Below are positions 34,610-43,496 of a DNA stretch of 64,000 nt, in pieces; within the stretch, counting starts at the first letter, position 1, and the number at the start of each line of letters is the position of its first letter. Origin of the DNA: Spongiibacteraceae bacterium (GTDB taxonomy: Bacteria > Pseudomonadota > Gammaproteobacteria > Pseudomonadales > Dasaniaceae); NCBI GenBank assembly GCA_028280715.1, contig JANQLG010000003.1:186001-250000 (forward strand), written 5' to 3'. A program made the position numbers and the translations under genes. The notes under the pieces are model-generated. The model was not told where the DNA came from and made no database searches. It worked only from the letters and a program-made list of their open reading frames with translations.

Positions 34610-36361
34610 TCAGGATTTATTCGCTTTGCGCTTGCGAGGCTTTGAGGTTTTTTTAGCAGCTTTTGTGGCCGGTTTTCTTCTTTTGTCGCCTTTGTTGCCC
34701 GCTGGTGCTTTCTTGCTTAAACGAGAAATATTCAGTGCTTGATCGCTAATTTGAATCTGCTTTAAATGCTGCAGAATTTCACGTGGCATACCGGTGGGCA
34801 ATTCCACTATGGAATAGTTGTCATGTAATTTAATATGACCAATGTACTGACGTTCCAGCCCCGCTTCCTGGCTAATCGCTTTTACGATGTCTCCTGGTTT
34901 AACCTGGTGCTCGCGTCCAATTTCAATACGATAATTATCTAACGCAATATCTTTACCATCGGTATCTTTTGGGGTTCGGTCGGGTTTGTCTTTCTTATCT
35001 TTCGCTTTTTTATTTTTTGATACTTTACTTTGACCGGCATCCTCTACTTCTAGTGGCCGGTCTTTCTGTAACAGATAAGCTAAAGCGCAGGCAATTTCTT
35101 CGGCCGAACGATTACAGTCGTTACTGTATTCGGCCAGCAGGTCATAGAAGAAATCCAGTTTCTGGGTATTTAAAGTGTCATCGAGTTGCTGTAAAAAACG
35201 CTCGATGCGTTTGTTGGACACTTCTTTACCGCTAGGTAAATCCATGTGTACAATTTTTTTGCCGGTAGCGCGTTCAATGCTATGTAGCAAACGTTTTTCT
35301 CGTGGTGCGACAAAAAGGATGGCTTTACCTGAGCGACCGGCTCTGCCAGTGCGACCAATCCGATGCACGTAGGCTTCGCTATCATAAGGAATATCGAAGT
35401 TTAATACATGGCTGACACGCTCAACATCGATACCGCGTGCGGCCACATCCGTGGCAACAATAATGTCCAGCTGTTTTTTCTTTAAACGGCTAATGGTACG
35501 CTCGCGTAGTTGCTGATTCATATCGCCATTTAATGGTGCTGCTGCATAGCCGCGTGCTTCCAGCTTTTCGGCCAGCTCCACGGTGCTGGTTTTGGTGCGC
35601 ACAAAAATAATCATCGCATCAAAGCCTTCGCCTTCGAGAATGCGAGTTATGGCTTCCAGCTTGCGCTCAAAACCGTTCACGGTGAGATAGCATTGTTCGA
35701 TATTAGAGCCGGTGGAAGATTCGCGGGTGATACGCACTTCCTGTGGATTCTTTAAGTAATTATCCGCCACCTTTTTAATGGGTTTTGGCATGGTGGCGGA
35801 AAACAGTGCCACCTGACGCTGTTCAGGGGTATGTTCAAGAATCCATTCCACATCGTCGATAAAGCCCATACGCAGCATTTCGTCAGCTTCATCTAGCACA
35901 ATGCTGTTGAGTTCATTCAGGTTCAGACTTTTTCGGCGCAGGTGATCCATGATTCGACCAGGAGTGCCTACGATCACTTGGGCACCGCGTTTCAGTTGTC
36001 GCAACTGGCTTCCCATATCCTGTCCACCATAAATGGGTAACACATGAAATCCTTTCAGTTGACTGGCATAGGTTTTAAAGGCTTCCGCTACCTGAATAGC
36101 CAGCTCTCTTGTTGGTGTCAGCACTAATATTTGTGGGCTTTTTTGCTCAATAACAATATTGCTAAGTAGCGGCAGGGCAAAAGCAGCGGTTTTTCCCGTG
36201 CCGGTTTGAGCTACACCCAGCAGGTCTTTGCCATTTAATAGATGGGGAATACTGGCTGCCTGAATCGGTGAGGGTTGTTCGTAACCCACTTTTTCGATGG
36301 CTTTCAAAACGGGGGCAGACAGGGCTAGCTCAGAAAAGCGTAGGGTTTCAGGGACTGACAT
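34610..36361 (-). CDS. deaD: DEAD-box RNA helicase DeaD/CsdA
   Basis: This 583-aa ATP-dependent RNA helicase is used in ribosome assembly, mRNA decay and cold growth. The helicase core has Q motif, AQTGTGKT (Walker A), PTRELAIQV, DEAD in VLDEADEMLRMGF, SAT, and HRIGRTGRAGRSG (motif VI). After the core there is a DbpA-type RNA-binding domain (about 470-540) and a Lys/Arg-rich tail ending KPRKRKANKS. No good Shine-Dalgarno precedes the ATG: the leader just upstream consists of two 15-base repeats. Confidence 0.93.
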   Translation of the reverse strand: MSVPETLRFSELALSAPVLKAIEKVGYEQPSPIQAASIPHLLNGKDLLGVAQTGTGKTAAFALPLLSNIVIEQKSPQILVLTPTRELAIQVAEAFKTYASQLKGFHVLPIYGGQDMGSQLRQLKRGAQVIVGTPGRIMDHLRRKSLNLNELNSIVLDEADEMLRMGFIDDVEWILEHTPEQRQVALFSATMPKPIKKVADNYLKNPQEVRITRESSTGSNIEQCYLTVNGFERKLEAITRILEGEGFDAMIIFVRTKTSTVELAEKLEARGYAAAPLNGDMNQQLRERTISRLKKKQLDIIVATDVAARGIDVERVSHVLNFDIPYDSEAYVHRIGRTGRAGRSGKAILFVAPREKRLLHSIERATGKKIVHMDLPSGKEVSNKRIERFLQQLDDTLNTQKLDFFYDLLAEYSNDCNRSAEEIACALAYLLQKDRPLEVEDAGQSKVSKNKKAKDKKDKPDRTPKDTDGKDIALDNYRIEIGREHQVKPGDIVKAISQEAGLERQYIGHIKLHDNYSIVELPTGMPREILQHLKQIQISDQALNISRLSKKAPAGNKGDKRRKPATKAAKKTSKPRKRKANKS

Positions 36362-36363
36362 GA

Positions 36364-36393
36364 GTGGGCTCGCAAATAGTGGGGTCGCAAATA
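36364..36393. repeat. Two tandem 15-bp repeats at the deaD start
   Basis: Units 36364-36378 (GTGGGCTCGCAAATA) and 36379-36393 (GTGGGGTCGCAAATA) differ at one base. They occupy the sites where the deaD ribosome binding site would be. Confidence 0.75.
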
Positions 36394-36414
36394 AAAAGCG
36401 GCATGAATGTATGA

Positions 36415-36447
36415 GGCTTACGTAATTTAGTTTACGTGATGTAAGCC
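36415..36447. promoter_or_regulatory. Hairpin in the deaD leader
   Basis: GGCTTAC (36415-36421) and GTAAGCC (36441-36447) are perfect 7-base arms. A nested CGTAA/TTACG pairing lies inside. The structure would be in the deaD 5' untranslated region. Cold-shock mRNAs often have structured leaders; any such role here is inference. Confidence 0.35.
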
Positions 36448-36524
36448 TGGCTGCTTGAACAGATGAGTGCTGAGCTGCAGAGGGCGCGAATTATAGAGGG
36501 TTTAGCTGAGAATCAAAAGCAGAA

Positions 36525-36917
36525 TTACGTGAGAGGAATCTTTATATTGATTTTGCCGCCAGTGATGTCTTCGCCCTTGTGCGCGTCAAAAACCAGTTCG
36601 GCTTCGTAGGTAACTTTTTCACGGTCAGTTTTTCGTTGATTAATCCTGTTGATAAAACTGGATGGTTGCCGCTGATAGGCAGGGCCTTCCCGAAGGTTGA
36701 ATGGCAAGGATAAATCCAGGGCTGGAGTTACTGCTGTATGTTGAAATGTATAAACCTGTTGCTCTGGTACTGGAACCGGGACTTCGGGGAGGGCTTGGTT
36801 GATGCGGACAACGGAGGCCATAACAGACGATGAACTAGCCTCTGCTTCGGATGTTGTGTGTTCTAGATAGCCGGTCAGCAGGGCAAAGGCTACGGTAAGA
36901 ATCATCACTGCCTGCAT
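36525..36917 (-). CDS. Hypothetical secreted or membrane-anchored protein
   Basis: This 130-aa protein is of unknown function. Residues about 1-17 are hydrophobic (MQAVMILTVAFALLTGY), a signal peptide or anchor. The rest is hydrophilic, Pro/Val-rich around PEVPVPVPEQQ, and ends with a beta-prone KINIKIPLT. AGG lies 9 bases before the ATG. It is unlike any family I recognise. It sits between deaD and ychJ on the same strand, with more than 150 bases on each side. Confidence 0.55.
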   Translation of the reverse strand: MQAVMILTVAFALLTGYLEHTTSEAEASSSSVMASVVRINQALPEVPVPVPEQQVYTFQHTAVTPALDLSLPFNLREGPAYQRQPSSFINRINQRKTDREKVTYEAELVFDAHKGEDITGGKINIKIPLT

Positions 36918-37098
36918 AATAGAAAACCTGTTTGCTTAAGGTTTCCTAATAGTATTTCAGATCAGCGGGGCTGCCAGGGAAATAGTTCTCAAAAAATCAA
37001 ATAAAATCAATGAGTTGTCAGGGGTTTGGCGCTTGGTGATATCAATTTTTCGAAGAGCGTAGAAGTGTCAAAAAATCGTGGAAGAATACCCATGGGTG

Positions 37099-37584
37099 TT
37101 ATCCGTGACAGTGCTTGTATTTCTTCCCGCTGCCGCACCAGCAGGGTTCATTTCGACCTAGCGGTAGTGTTATTCGTTCGGGAGTGTCATATATCTCGCC
37201 ATCCAGATAAAACCACTGGTTATCTTCATAAACAAAACGGGATCGTTCGTGGAGTTGGGACAAAACATCCTTTTGCATTAAGTAAGCGATAAATTCTACC
37301 TCTCCCTCTTCATCGCCGGGTTTGCCTTTTAGAGTCTTACGTACCTCTAGTTTTATCCAGCGGCAATCGCTAAAGTTTTTTTCCAAATCTTCGCGATCTG
37401 TCTCACTTCGTTTACTGGGATGTAACGTGTTAATCAGATAGTCAGCATTGTTCTGATAAAAGGCGCTGTAACGCGAACGCATTAACTGCTCTGACGTTTT
37501 CGCGGTAGCGGTGCCATGAAGAATGGGTTGGCAACAAAGGGAAAATTTTTTCTTGCTGCCACAAAAACACAGTTGCTGATTAAT
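37099..37584 (-). CDS. ychJ: YchJ family SEC-C zinc-binding protein, ATT start
   Basis: This 161-aa protein of unknown function belongs to the YchJ family. An N-terminal SEC-C motif (CFCGS, then CC nine residues on, residues about 6-18), a conserved middle ([13 protein letters not shown]) and a C-terminal SEC-C motif ([14 protein letters not shown]) bind zinc. The first ATG (37482) would remove the N-terminal zinc motif and conserved EQL segment. The frame is open only back to a TAG at 37594-37596, and no ATG, GTG or TTG occurs before 37482. ATT at 37584-37582 is 7 bases after AGGA, so it is the best start. This is the second ATT-start gene in the window. Confidence 0.85.
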   Translation of the reverse strand: MNQQLCFCGSKKKFSLCCQPILHGTATAKTSEQLMRSRYSAFYQNNADYLINTLHPSKRSETDREDLEKNFSDCRWIKLEVRKTLKGKPGDEEGEVEFIAYLMQKDVLSQLHERSRFVYEDNQWFYLDGEIYDTPERITLPLGRNEPCWCGSGKKYKHCHG

Positions 37585-37664
37585 GGTCTGGTCCTATTTG
37601 GATAAAAAGTTTTACGCTATTCACATGAGCTATTATTTATAGGTATCTTTATTCGTCGATGCTT

Positions 37665-37946
37665 TTACTCATAAGTGCAAAGGTAAGCGGTTTCAACAGT
37701 AACTTTAACTTGAAATTTAGTATTGGCTTCAACAATAAAGCTCTCGCCCTGCGCATAGCTTGTCCAGTCGTCACCGCCAGGTAATTTTACTGTTAAAGTA
37801 CCATTCACTACAGTCATGGTTTCTTTTTGCGAGGTGCCAAACTCATACTCTCCTACGGCCATCACGCCAACTGTTGCGGGTAATGTTTCGGTTTGAAAAG
37901 CAATCGATGTGACATTGCCATCAAAATAATTATTGACTGTAAACAT
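37665..37946 (-). CDS. ppnP: Pyrimidine/purine nucleoside phosphorylase
   Basis: This 93-aa cupin-fold protein (formerly DUF1255/YaiE) phosphorolyses several nucleosides to bases and ribose-1-phosphate. The sequence starts [15 protein letters not shown] and contains [17 protein letters not shown], typical of the family, whose usual length is 94. The ATG has AGGA 6 bases upstream. It is probably monocistronic. Confidence 0.88.
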   Translation of the reverse strand: MFTVNNYFDGNVTSIAFQTETLPATVGVMAVGEYEFGTSQKETMTVVNGTLTVKLPGGDDWTSYAQGESFIVEANTKFQVKVTVETAYLCTYE

Positions 37947-38018
37947 AGTGTGTCCTGAATAGTAAAAAAGTGATTAATCCAAAGGCGGGGATTATACGTT
38001 AATTGCTTCGGGATAGAT

Positions 38019-38059
38019 AAAAAAGCACAAGCTTCCGAATATATTCGCAAGACTTGTGC
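38019..38059 (-). terminator. Intrinsic terminator after hsp20
   Basis: On the minus strand a long imperfect hairpin (arms GCACAAG...CTTGTGC with inner CGAATA/TATTCG, one bulge and one mismatch) is followed by six T's. It lies 40 bases after the hsp20 stop. Confidence 0.8.
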
Positions 38060-38098
38060 ATAGGGGGTAGGAGAACGAATAGATAGAGGAGGTATTCT

Positions 38099-38536
38099 TT
38101 AATGAATTTCTATCTGCCGTGCCTTCGGCGTTTCCTCTTTCACTTTGGCAATATCCAGAATTAGCAGGCCATTGTTAAAGGAAGCTTTAATGCTATTCTG
38201 ATCGATTTCATCACCAAGATTAAAGCTGCGCTGGTACTTGCCCAGATAACGTTCTTTGCGCAAAAAATTTGGCGTATTTTCCTTAGCGTCTTCTGATGAA
38301 GATTCGCTATCAGCAGAAATAGTTAACATTGAATCCTCTACGTTGATTTGTATGTTTTCCTTATCAATGCCGGGTAATTCAGCGATAAGTTGGTAGCTAT
38401 TATCCTGCTCAACAATATCTACTTTGGGTTGAGCGAATTGTTTGTTATGAATATTTACCCTGGATGGATAAAAGCTGTTAAAAAAACGGTCCAGGTCAAT
38501 GCGGTTTGGATAACTGGTTCTGGTGCGTACGTTCAT
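38099..38536 (-). CDS. Small heat-shock protein, Hsp20 family
   Basis: This 145-aa ATP-independent holdase has an alpha-crystallin domain (about residues 38-130). The core is KVDIVEQDNSYQLIAELPGI and the family GLLILDIAK-type strand is present. The C-terminal IEI motif for oligomer contacts is seen in QIEIH. The ATG is preceded by AGAGGA. A clear sigma-32 promoter could not be recognised. It is probably monocistronic. Confidence 0.92.
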   Translation of the reverse strand: MNVRTRTSYPNRIDLDRFFNSFYPSRVNIHNKQFAQPKVDIVEQDNSYQLIAELPGIDKENIQINVEDSMLTISADSESSSEDAKENTPNFLRKERYLGKYQRSFNLGDEIDQNSIKASFNNGLLILDIAKVKEETPKARQIEIH

Positions 38537-38689
38537 AGTGTCCTCTTCAATCGTTAAATTATATGTAATACGGGTGAATAAAATCTCAAGTTACTGTAGA
38601 GATGAGGACTAAAAATGACATATCAAGCGCTAAAAAAATAAAAATATATTTTTTGCTTTAGCCCTTGAATAAAAAAATTATGGACTTAT

Positions 38690-39151
38690 CTAAGTGTTTT
38701 TTAATGGGGGATTTTTGCTAAGTATTCTATCGAGAGTATTAGCAAAGGCCTGTTTATCTCGGTTGTCGAGGGGTGGTGGGCCACCACTGACTTGGCCTGT
38801 ACTGCGCATTTCCTCCATAAAATTTCTCATGGTGAGCTTTTGTTTAATATTGCGCTCATCGTATAAGGTGCCGCGGGGATTAATACCTATCGCGCCTTTG
38901 GCCACAATGTCAGCGGCTAGTGGAATATCAGCAGTGATAACAATGTCGCCAGGCTGCGCCTGTTGTGCAATATAGTTGTCGGCGACATCAAATCCTTTTT
39001 CTACCTGAATAGATTTTATGTATTGGGAAGGAGGTGTTTTAAGATGCTGATTGGCCACCAACGTTAGGGGAATACCGGTTCGATTGGCCGCGCGAAATAA
39101 AATATCCTTAATGGTGTTGGGACAGGCATCGGCATCTACCCAGATTTGCAT
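38690..39151 (-). CDS. DUF188 (YaiI/YqxD) family protein
   Basis: This protein of about 153 aa is of the YaiI/YqxD family, a PIN-like fold of unknown biochemical role. Typical motifs are [16 protein letters not shown] at the N-terminus, [15 protein letters not shown] and GAIGINPRG. The C-terminus has [11 protein letters not shown]. The chosen start is ATG 39151; an upstream frame start adds two residues. It precedes the carbonic anhydrase gene by 35 bases in the opposite reading order (both minus), so they may share a unit. Confidence 0.85.
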   Translation of the reverse strand: MQIWVDADACPNTIKDILFRAANRTGIPLTLVANQHLKTPPSQYIKSIQVEKGFDVADNYIAQQAQPGDIVITADIPLAADIVAKGAIGINPRGTLYDERNIKQKLTMRNFMEEMRSTGQVSGGPPPLDNRDKQAFANTLDRILSKNPPLKNT

Positions 39152-39186
39152 TATCAATCATCCATACTATTGCTTATTGAAATGGG

Positions 39187-39792
39187 TTACTGATTTGAGC
39201 CATCTACACTGACTTCGAGATCCTTCAGGATGCCATCAGCCAGGCTGTAAATTAGGCCATGAACGGTAAGCTGTTGACCGCTTTTCCAGGCATTTTGCAC
39301 AACTGAGTTGTTGCAGATATTGCGCACCTGTTCCACCACGTTCAGTTCGCAAAGACGATTCACTTTTTCTTGGTGGTCAGTAATGCTATTCAGTTCTTCG
39401 GCATGAAAACGTTGCACGGTTTTTATATTCTGTAGCCAGTGATTGATTAAACCCAGATCGTCGTCTCCCATTGATGCCATCACTCCACCGCAACCATAGT
39501 GACCGCACACAATAATATGTTTTACCTTCAGCGCTTCTACCGCATATTGAATAACGGAAAGACAGCTAAAATCTGAATGGAGAGCTTGGTTGGCAATATT
39601 GCGGTGAACAAAAATATCGCCTGGCTGTAAATTTAAAATTTGAGTGGCAGGTACTCGACTATCGGAACAGCCTATCCATAAATATTCTGGTGTTTGTTGT
39701 TTGGATAAGTTTGAAAAAAATTCGGGATCCTTTTCTTTAACGTTATCGGACCAGACTTTATTGTTGTCAAATAATTTTTTCAGGCTTGTCAT
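39187..39792 (-). CDS. can: Beta-class carbonic anhydrase
   Basis: This 201-aa zinc enzyme interconverts CO2 and bicarbonate, supplying bicarbonate for carboxylations. Zinc ligands are in WIGCSDSRVPA (Cys and Asp-Arg dyad, about residue 42) and VCGHYGCGGV (His and Cys, about 98-104). Length and motifs match E. coli Can. No strong Shine-Dalgarno precedes the ATG. Confidence 0.94.
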   Translation of the reverse strand: MTSLKKLFDNNKVWSDNVKEKDPEFFSNLSKQQTPEYLWIGCSDSRVPATQILNLQPGDIFVHRNIANQALHSDFSCLSVIQYAVEALKVKHIIVCGHYGCGGVMASMGDDDLGLINHWLQNIKTVQRFHAEELNSITDHQEKVNRLCELNVVEQVRNICNNSVVQNAWKSGQQLTVHGLIYSLADGILKDLEVSVDGSNQ

Positions 39793-39888
39793 GATGAGGT
39801 ATCACTATTCTGTCGATCAACATGGGGAGGTGATGGTATATAAATACTGTATGGTTCTCAATAATTTTAGAGGACTTTAGATAAGATT

Positions 39889-40635
39889 TTAGGGTTGTTG
39901 TTCTACCTGGTTCATTAATTCAGCTAGCTCGGAATTATTAAGCATTTCCATTACCTTGTCAGGATTTTGCTCCATCTGCTCCAGTAGTAGATCGCGAATT
40001 TCGTTGTTATTTAATAAATCCTGCAACTGCTGGTTTTCCAGTAATTGCTTAAGATCGACATTCGAGGCATCACCGCTGGTCAAGGAGTTCCAGTCAAAGG
40101 ACAGGGAAGGAACTGCTGAGGTGATTTCTCCATTCTCATTGTAGTTAAAAATATTAGAGACGATGTTTAAAACGCTGTCGCCAAATCGATTGGCAAATTT
40201 TTGTAGGTCATCGGGAGGTTGTTTGCTGTCGATGACCAGTGCGTAACCCCACAACGCTAACAGTACTATTGCGGCGCCAATAAATCCGTTAATGACTGCA
40301 CCGAGAATGCGGTTGCCAATTTCTTTAGGTGACAATAGAAAGTCGAGTGCAGGAATCACTTTCACCATTAACACAAAAAAACTATTAATAACAAAGCCCA
40401 CGGTGAATAGGGTGCCAAAAAACAAAATGGCACTACTAGCTACCATTATCACCATCGGGGGTGCATCAATTGTAAAATTGTTATTAATAGATTCAGCAAG
40501 GGTGTAGCGGTAATTGAAAGCCATCAGATAGCCCAGGATTAAACCGAGAAATTTCGCCAACACGCCACCGAAACCAAGAAAAAAGCCACGAGCTGAAAAA
40601 AAGATAATCGCGATCGATAATAATCCTGAAGCCAT
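39889..40635 (-). CDS. CvpA-like integral membrane protein
   Basis: This 248-aa protein has four or five hydrophobic segments in the first 135 residues (IAIIFFSARGFFLGFGG, MVIMVASSAILFFG, GAVINGFIGAAIVLLALWG), with the GFFLGF..G pattern of the CvpA (colicin V production accessory) family. The C-terminal 110 residues are hydrophilic, with LLENQQLQDLLNNNEIRDLL-type repeats; this tail is unlike short CvpA. The ATG has GGAAG. Exact role unknown. Confidence 0.7.
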   Translation of the reverse strand: MASGLLSIAIIFFSARGFFLGFGGVLAKFLGLILGYLMAFNYRYTLAESINNNFTIDAPPMVIMVASSAILFFGTLFTVGFVINSFFVLMVKVIPALDFLLSPKEIGNRILGAVINGFIGAAIVLLALWGYALVIDSKQPPDDLQKFANRFGDSVLNIVSNIFNYNENGEITSAVPSLSFDWNSLTSGDASNVDLKQLLENQQLQDLLNNNEIRDLLLEQMEQNPDKVMEMLNNSELAELMNQVEQQP

Positions 40636-40658
40636 GTTACTTCCCGTTAATTGCAGAC

Positions 40659-41324
40659 TTATGTGCGTTGTCCATAATGCTTAAATTTTTCCAGTACGTC
40701 ATTCATTTGCTCATCAGAAAGAATATTCACATTGCCAAGTTGTAGTGCCGTGCAATATTGTTCTGCCAGATTTTCGATTTCCATAGCTAAGTTAAAGGCC
40801 TTTTCCAAATTATTGCCAATGGCAATAATACCGTGATTGGCCAACAGGCATGCATTGTGATGCTTAAGAGTGGCTGCAATGTTGTCGGATAAAGTATCCG
40901 AGCCAAACAGTGCATAGGGTGCAATAGGAATTTCATTACCGCCGGCAATCGCTACCATATAGTGAAAGGCGGGGATGGATCGCCCTGTACAGGCTAAGGC
41001 GGTAGCGTGAACAGGGTGTGCATGGACAATTGCCTGAATATCTGGGCGTGTCGCATAAAGCTTGCAATGAAATGGCCATTCACTGGAAGGTATTTCATTT
41101 TGTGAATCCAACGCCTTTCCCTGTTGGTCAATTCGCACGATGTGTTGGGTGGATAGCGTTGAATAATCCAGACCGCTCGGTGTGATTAAAATGGAATCGT
41201 TATAGCGTAGGCTGATATTGCCCGATTTCCCCGCCGATAAACCACTGCTGTTGAGCTTTTGCGCAAAGCGAACTAATTGTTCTCGGCTATTTTGTTCAAA
41301 ATAATGTTGTTCAGAATCAGTCAT
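40659..41324 (-). CDS. Class II aldolase/adducin family protein, fuculose-phosphate-aldolase-like
   Basis: This 221-aa zinc aldolase looks very like E. coli FucA: GNISLRYNDSILITPSGLDY, IPSSEWPFH (catalytic Glu), VHAHPVHATAL (zinc His pair) and LLANHGII (third His). Directly behind mtnA (17 bases after its stop), two functions are possible: methylthioribulose-1-phosphate dehydratase (MtnB, methionine salvage) or a 5-deoxypentulose-phosphate aldolase (Ald2 of the DHAP shunt). The FucA-like sequence and missing mtnC/mtnD genes favour the second (inference). The start ATG at 41322-41324 was chosen over an upstream TTG. Confidence 0.8.
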   Translation of the reverse strand: MTDSEQHYFEQNSREQLVRFAQKLNSSGLSAGKSGNISLRYNDSILITPSGLDYSTLSTQHIVRIDQQGKALDSQNEIPSSEWPFHCKLYATRPDIQAIVHAHPVHATALACTGRSIPAFHYMVAIAGGNEIPIAPYALFGSDTLSDNIAATLKHHNACLLANHGIIAIGNNLEKAFNLAMEIENLAEQYCTALQLGNVNILSDEQMNDVLEKFKHYGQRT

Positions 41325-41340
41325 AGAATTTCTTGAACCT

Positions 41341-42435
41341 TCAATGCGCAATATTCTGTTTTAATTGATTCAAGCTGCTACGGTTTGCGGAAAATATGCC
41401 ATGTTCGGTAATTAATCCGCTGACTAATCTAGCTGGCGTTACATCGAAAGCGTAGTTAAGCGCAGTGGAGTCTTCCACTAATTGTATTTCCACAATATCA
41501 CCATTGTGGTGCTTACCGCTGATGTGGGTGACTTCGCGGGCATCTCTGATTTCGATGGGGATATCTTTCAAGCCATCGTCGATAGTCCAATCGACCGTTG
41601 ATGCTGGCAGAGCAACATAAAAAGGAATACCGTTATCGGCAGCGGCCAGCGCCTTTAAATAAGTGCCAATTTTATTGCAGACATCACCACTGGCAGTGGT
41701 ACGATCAGTGCCAACAATGCACAGGTCCACCATGTCGTTTTGCATTAAATGACCGCCGGTGTTGTCGGAAATCACAGTATGTGGAATCCCGTGTTGACTG
41801 AGTTCCCAGGCGGTAAGGCTGGCGCCCTGATTGCGTGGGCGAGTTTCATCTACCCAAACGTGTATGGGCAGACCCTGGTTGTGGGCTTTATAAATAGGCG
41901 CCAGGGCAGTACCCCAATCCACCGTTGCCAGCCAGCCGGCATTACAATGAGTCAGAATGTTGATGACTTCGTTGCCGCTTTTTTGAGTTTGAAATTCAGT
42001 AATCAACGCCAGTCCGTGTTCGCCAATAGCTTCGCAGGTTTTTATATCTTCTTGACGAATACGCTCAGCTTCGGCCAGTGCAATTTGACCTTGTTGTTCC
42101 TTGTCAGCTTTTTTTATCGTTGCGCTAATTCGATCCAATGCCCAACGCAAATTAACCGCCGTGGGACGAGTGGCCAGTAACGTATTGTAGGCATGAGAAA
42201 TATTTTCTGTGTTTGAGTCGTCAATAACAGCCATGGCCAGTCCGAAGGCTGCAGTTGCTCCAATTAACGGTGCACCGCGTACCTGCATGCTTTGAATGGC
42301 GTGACAAAAATCATCGAGGCTTTTTAGCTGAATAATAGTGAACTGGTGGGGAAGTCGTGTCTGGTCGATGATGGAAACGTGGTGGTTATCGCTATCGTAC
42401 CAAATGGTGGAATACTGTTTGCCGTTTACGTGCAT
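41341..42435 (-). CDS. mtnA: S-methyl-5-thioribose-1-phosphate isomerase
   Basis: This 364-aa enzyme isomerises methylthioribose-1-phosphate to the ribulose form. It is an eIF-2B-alpha-like fold, with GAPLIGATAAFGLA, NILTHCNAGWLATVDWGTALAP, the catalytic Cys region, and WVDETRPRNQG and IVGTDRTTASGDVCNKIGTYL (catalytic Asp). The end overlaps the possible upstream start of the aldolase, so the two form an operon. Confidence 0.92.
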   Translation of the reverse strand: MHVNGKQYSTIWYDSDNHHVSIIDQTRLPHQFTIIQLKSLDDFCHAIQSMQVRGAPLIGATAAFGLAMAVIDDSNTENISHAYNTLLATRPTAVNLRWALDRISATIKKADKEQQGQIALAEAERIRQEDIKTCEAIGEHGLALITEFQTQKSGNEVINILTHCNAGWLATVDWGTALAPIYKAHNQGLPIHVWVDETRPRNQGASLTAWELSQHGIPHTVISDNTGGHLMQNDMVDLCIVGTDRTTASGDVCNKIGTYLKALAAADNGIPFYVALPASTVDWTIDDGLKDIPIEIRDAREVTHISGKHHNGDIVEIQLVEDSTALNYAFDVTPARLVSGLITEHGIFSANRSSLNQLKQNIAH

Positions 42436-42554
42436 GAGCGGGTGCTGTGATCGGTGGCCAAAAAAACAGTGGCCAGTCTAACATAGACTGACTAACAGGC
42501 CCTTTCTCTTTCCTTTTTTGCTCAGCAGAAAATTAAAATACTGCAGTTGCGGCT

Positions 42555-43103
42555 TTAATTCATCCCGCCTCGAATTTCATCGGCATGGTAAACCGAGTAA
42601 CTTTCAGAGGGCAGGCTGATTACTCCGTGAGGGTACGTGTGGAATAGTTGCTCGAACTGCTTTTTGTCCATATGAATGAGCTGCTCATGATCGCCGGCTT
42701 CAAAATAGAGATTGGGCTGTTGGCCTAATTGATCATCCCAGATCATATCCATATCAAAGGCCTGCCCCACTCCAGGAATTGCGCCCAGTGCACAGTCAGC
42801 AAAACAGGCGGCCAGTTCGATTTCATCAGCCAACACCAGATCGCGCTCAAGTTCCTGGTTGACCCAGCTCATTTTCAGTCGATTGCTGGCTGGGATAGCT
42901 GCAACCACAAAGCTGCTCTGTTGTGTGCGATTTTGCATGGTCGGTTTTCTGTCCTTGAGTACTACGGCCTTAACCACATTTGAGATCGGCACACGAGCGC
43001 TACAGGCGGTATCGTAAGCATTGTCAGTAAAAGCATGCGAAATGACGTCGTAGCTTACATGCTCGTTGTGCAGATATTTTTCCAGACAAGGTGATACTGA
43101 CAT
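42555..43103 (-). CDS. YbaK/EbsC-type aminoacyl-tRNA deacylase
   Basis: This 182-aa protein carries the YbaK/ProX editing domain that hydrolyses mischarged tRNA (Cys- or Ala-tRNA-Pro) or related substrates. Motifs are VVKAVVLKD, with the conserved Lys, and the Gly-Gly-like CALGAIPGVGQ loop. The ATG at 43101-43103 has GGAGG 5 bases upstream; an in-frame longer start (43118) also exists. The C-terminal ~70 residues extend beyond the core family. Substrate specificity cannot be predicted. Confidence 0.75.
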   Translation of the reverse strand: MSVSPCLEKYLHNEHVSYDVISHAFTDNAYDTACSARVPISNVVKAVVLKDRKPTMQNRTQQSSFVVAAIPASNRLKMSWVNQELERDLVLADEIELAACFADCALGAIPGVGQAFDMDMIWDDQLGQQPNLYFEAGDHEQLIHMDKKQFEQLFHTYPHGVISLPSESYSVYHADEIRGGMN

Positions 43104-43246
43104 GGTGGCCTCCTTCACAAAGATGTGCGGGAATATATTCAGTATAAATCACTGGCACTTGAATATATTGATTATTCAATAGATAAAAAATGGATAACAG
43201 TGTCCGTACTTAATGCTTCTAACCATGTACTCATATATGCATTTTC

Positions 43247-43474
43247 TTAGGCGTTTCTCGTGGACGCTTCCAGGCAGGTTTGCCAAACCCAATGCTTACT
43301 GTTGTCATCCAGACAATGGATATCTGCTACTGCAAGCGCACGATTTTTAATAATCCGTGCTAATGCCTGCGGGCTGATTTCAATTCTTACGCTGTTATTA
43401 CAGCTATTTGTCTCACCATTGCTATGACCGGTGATGGCCTGCCGAGAAAGAGTATCAACATGCCTTCTCATCAT
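43247..43474 (-). CDS. Small protein of unknown function in a Fur-controlled pair
   Basis: This 75-aa protein has strong translational support: AGGAGG 4 bases before the ATG at 43472-43474. It contains RIEISPQALARIIKNRAL and CLDDNSKHWVWQTCLEAST; the C-terminal pair of Cys could bind metal or form a disulfide. I recognise no family. It begins 22 bases after the end of a 161-aa gene, and the pair follows a Fur box. Possibly an iron-limitation-induced accessory protein. Confidence 0.7.
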   Translation of the reverse strand: MMRRHVDTLSRQAITGHSNGETNSCNNSVRIEISPQALARIIKNRALAVADIHCLDDNSKHWVWQTCLEASTRNA

Positions 43475-43496
43475 CTTTCCTCCTGATTAGCGTCAT

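Noticed and set aside
38537..38700. Possible sigma-32 promoter upstream of hsp20
   Set aside because: CTTGAGA and CCCGTATT are present but only about 10 bases apart; spacing is wrong.
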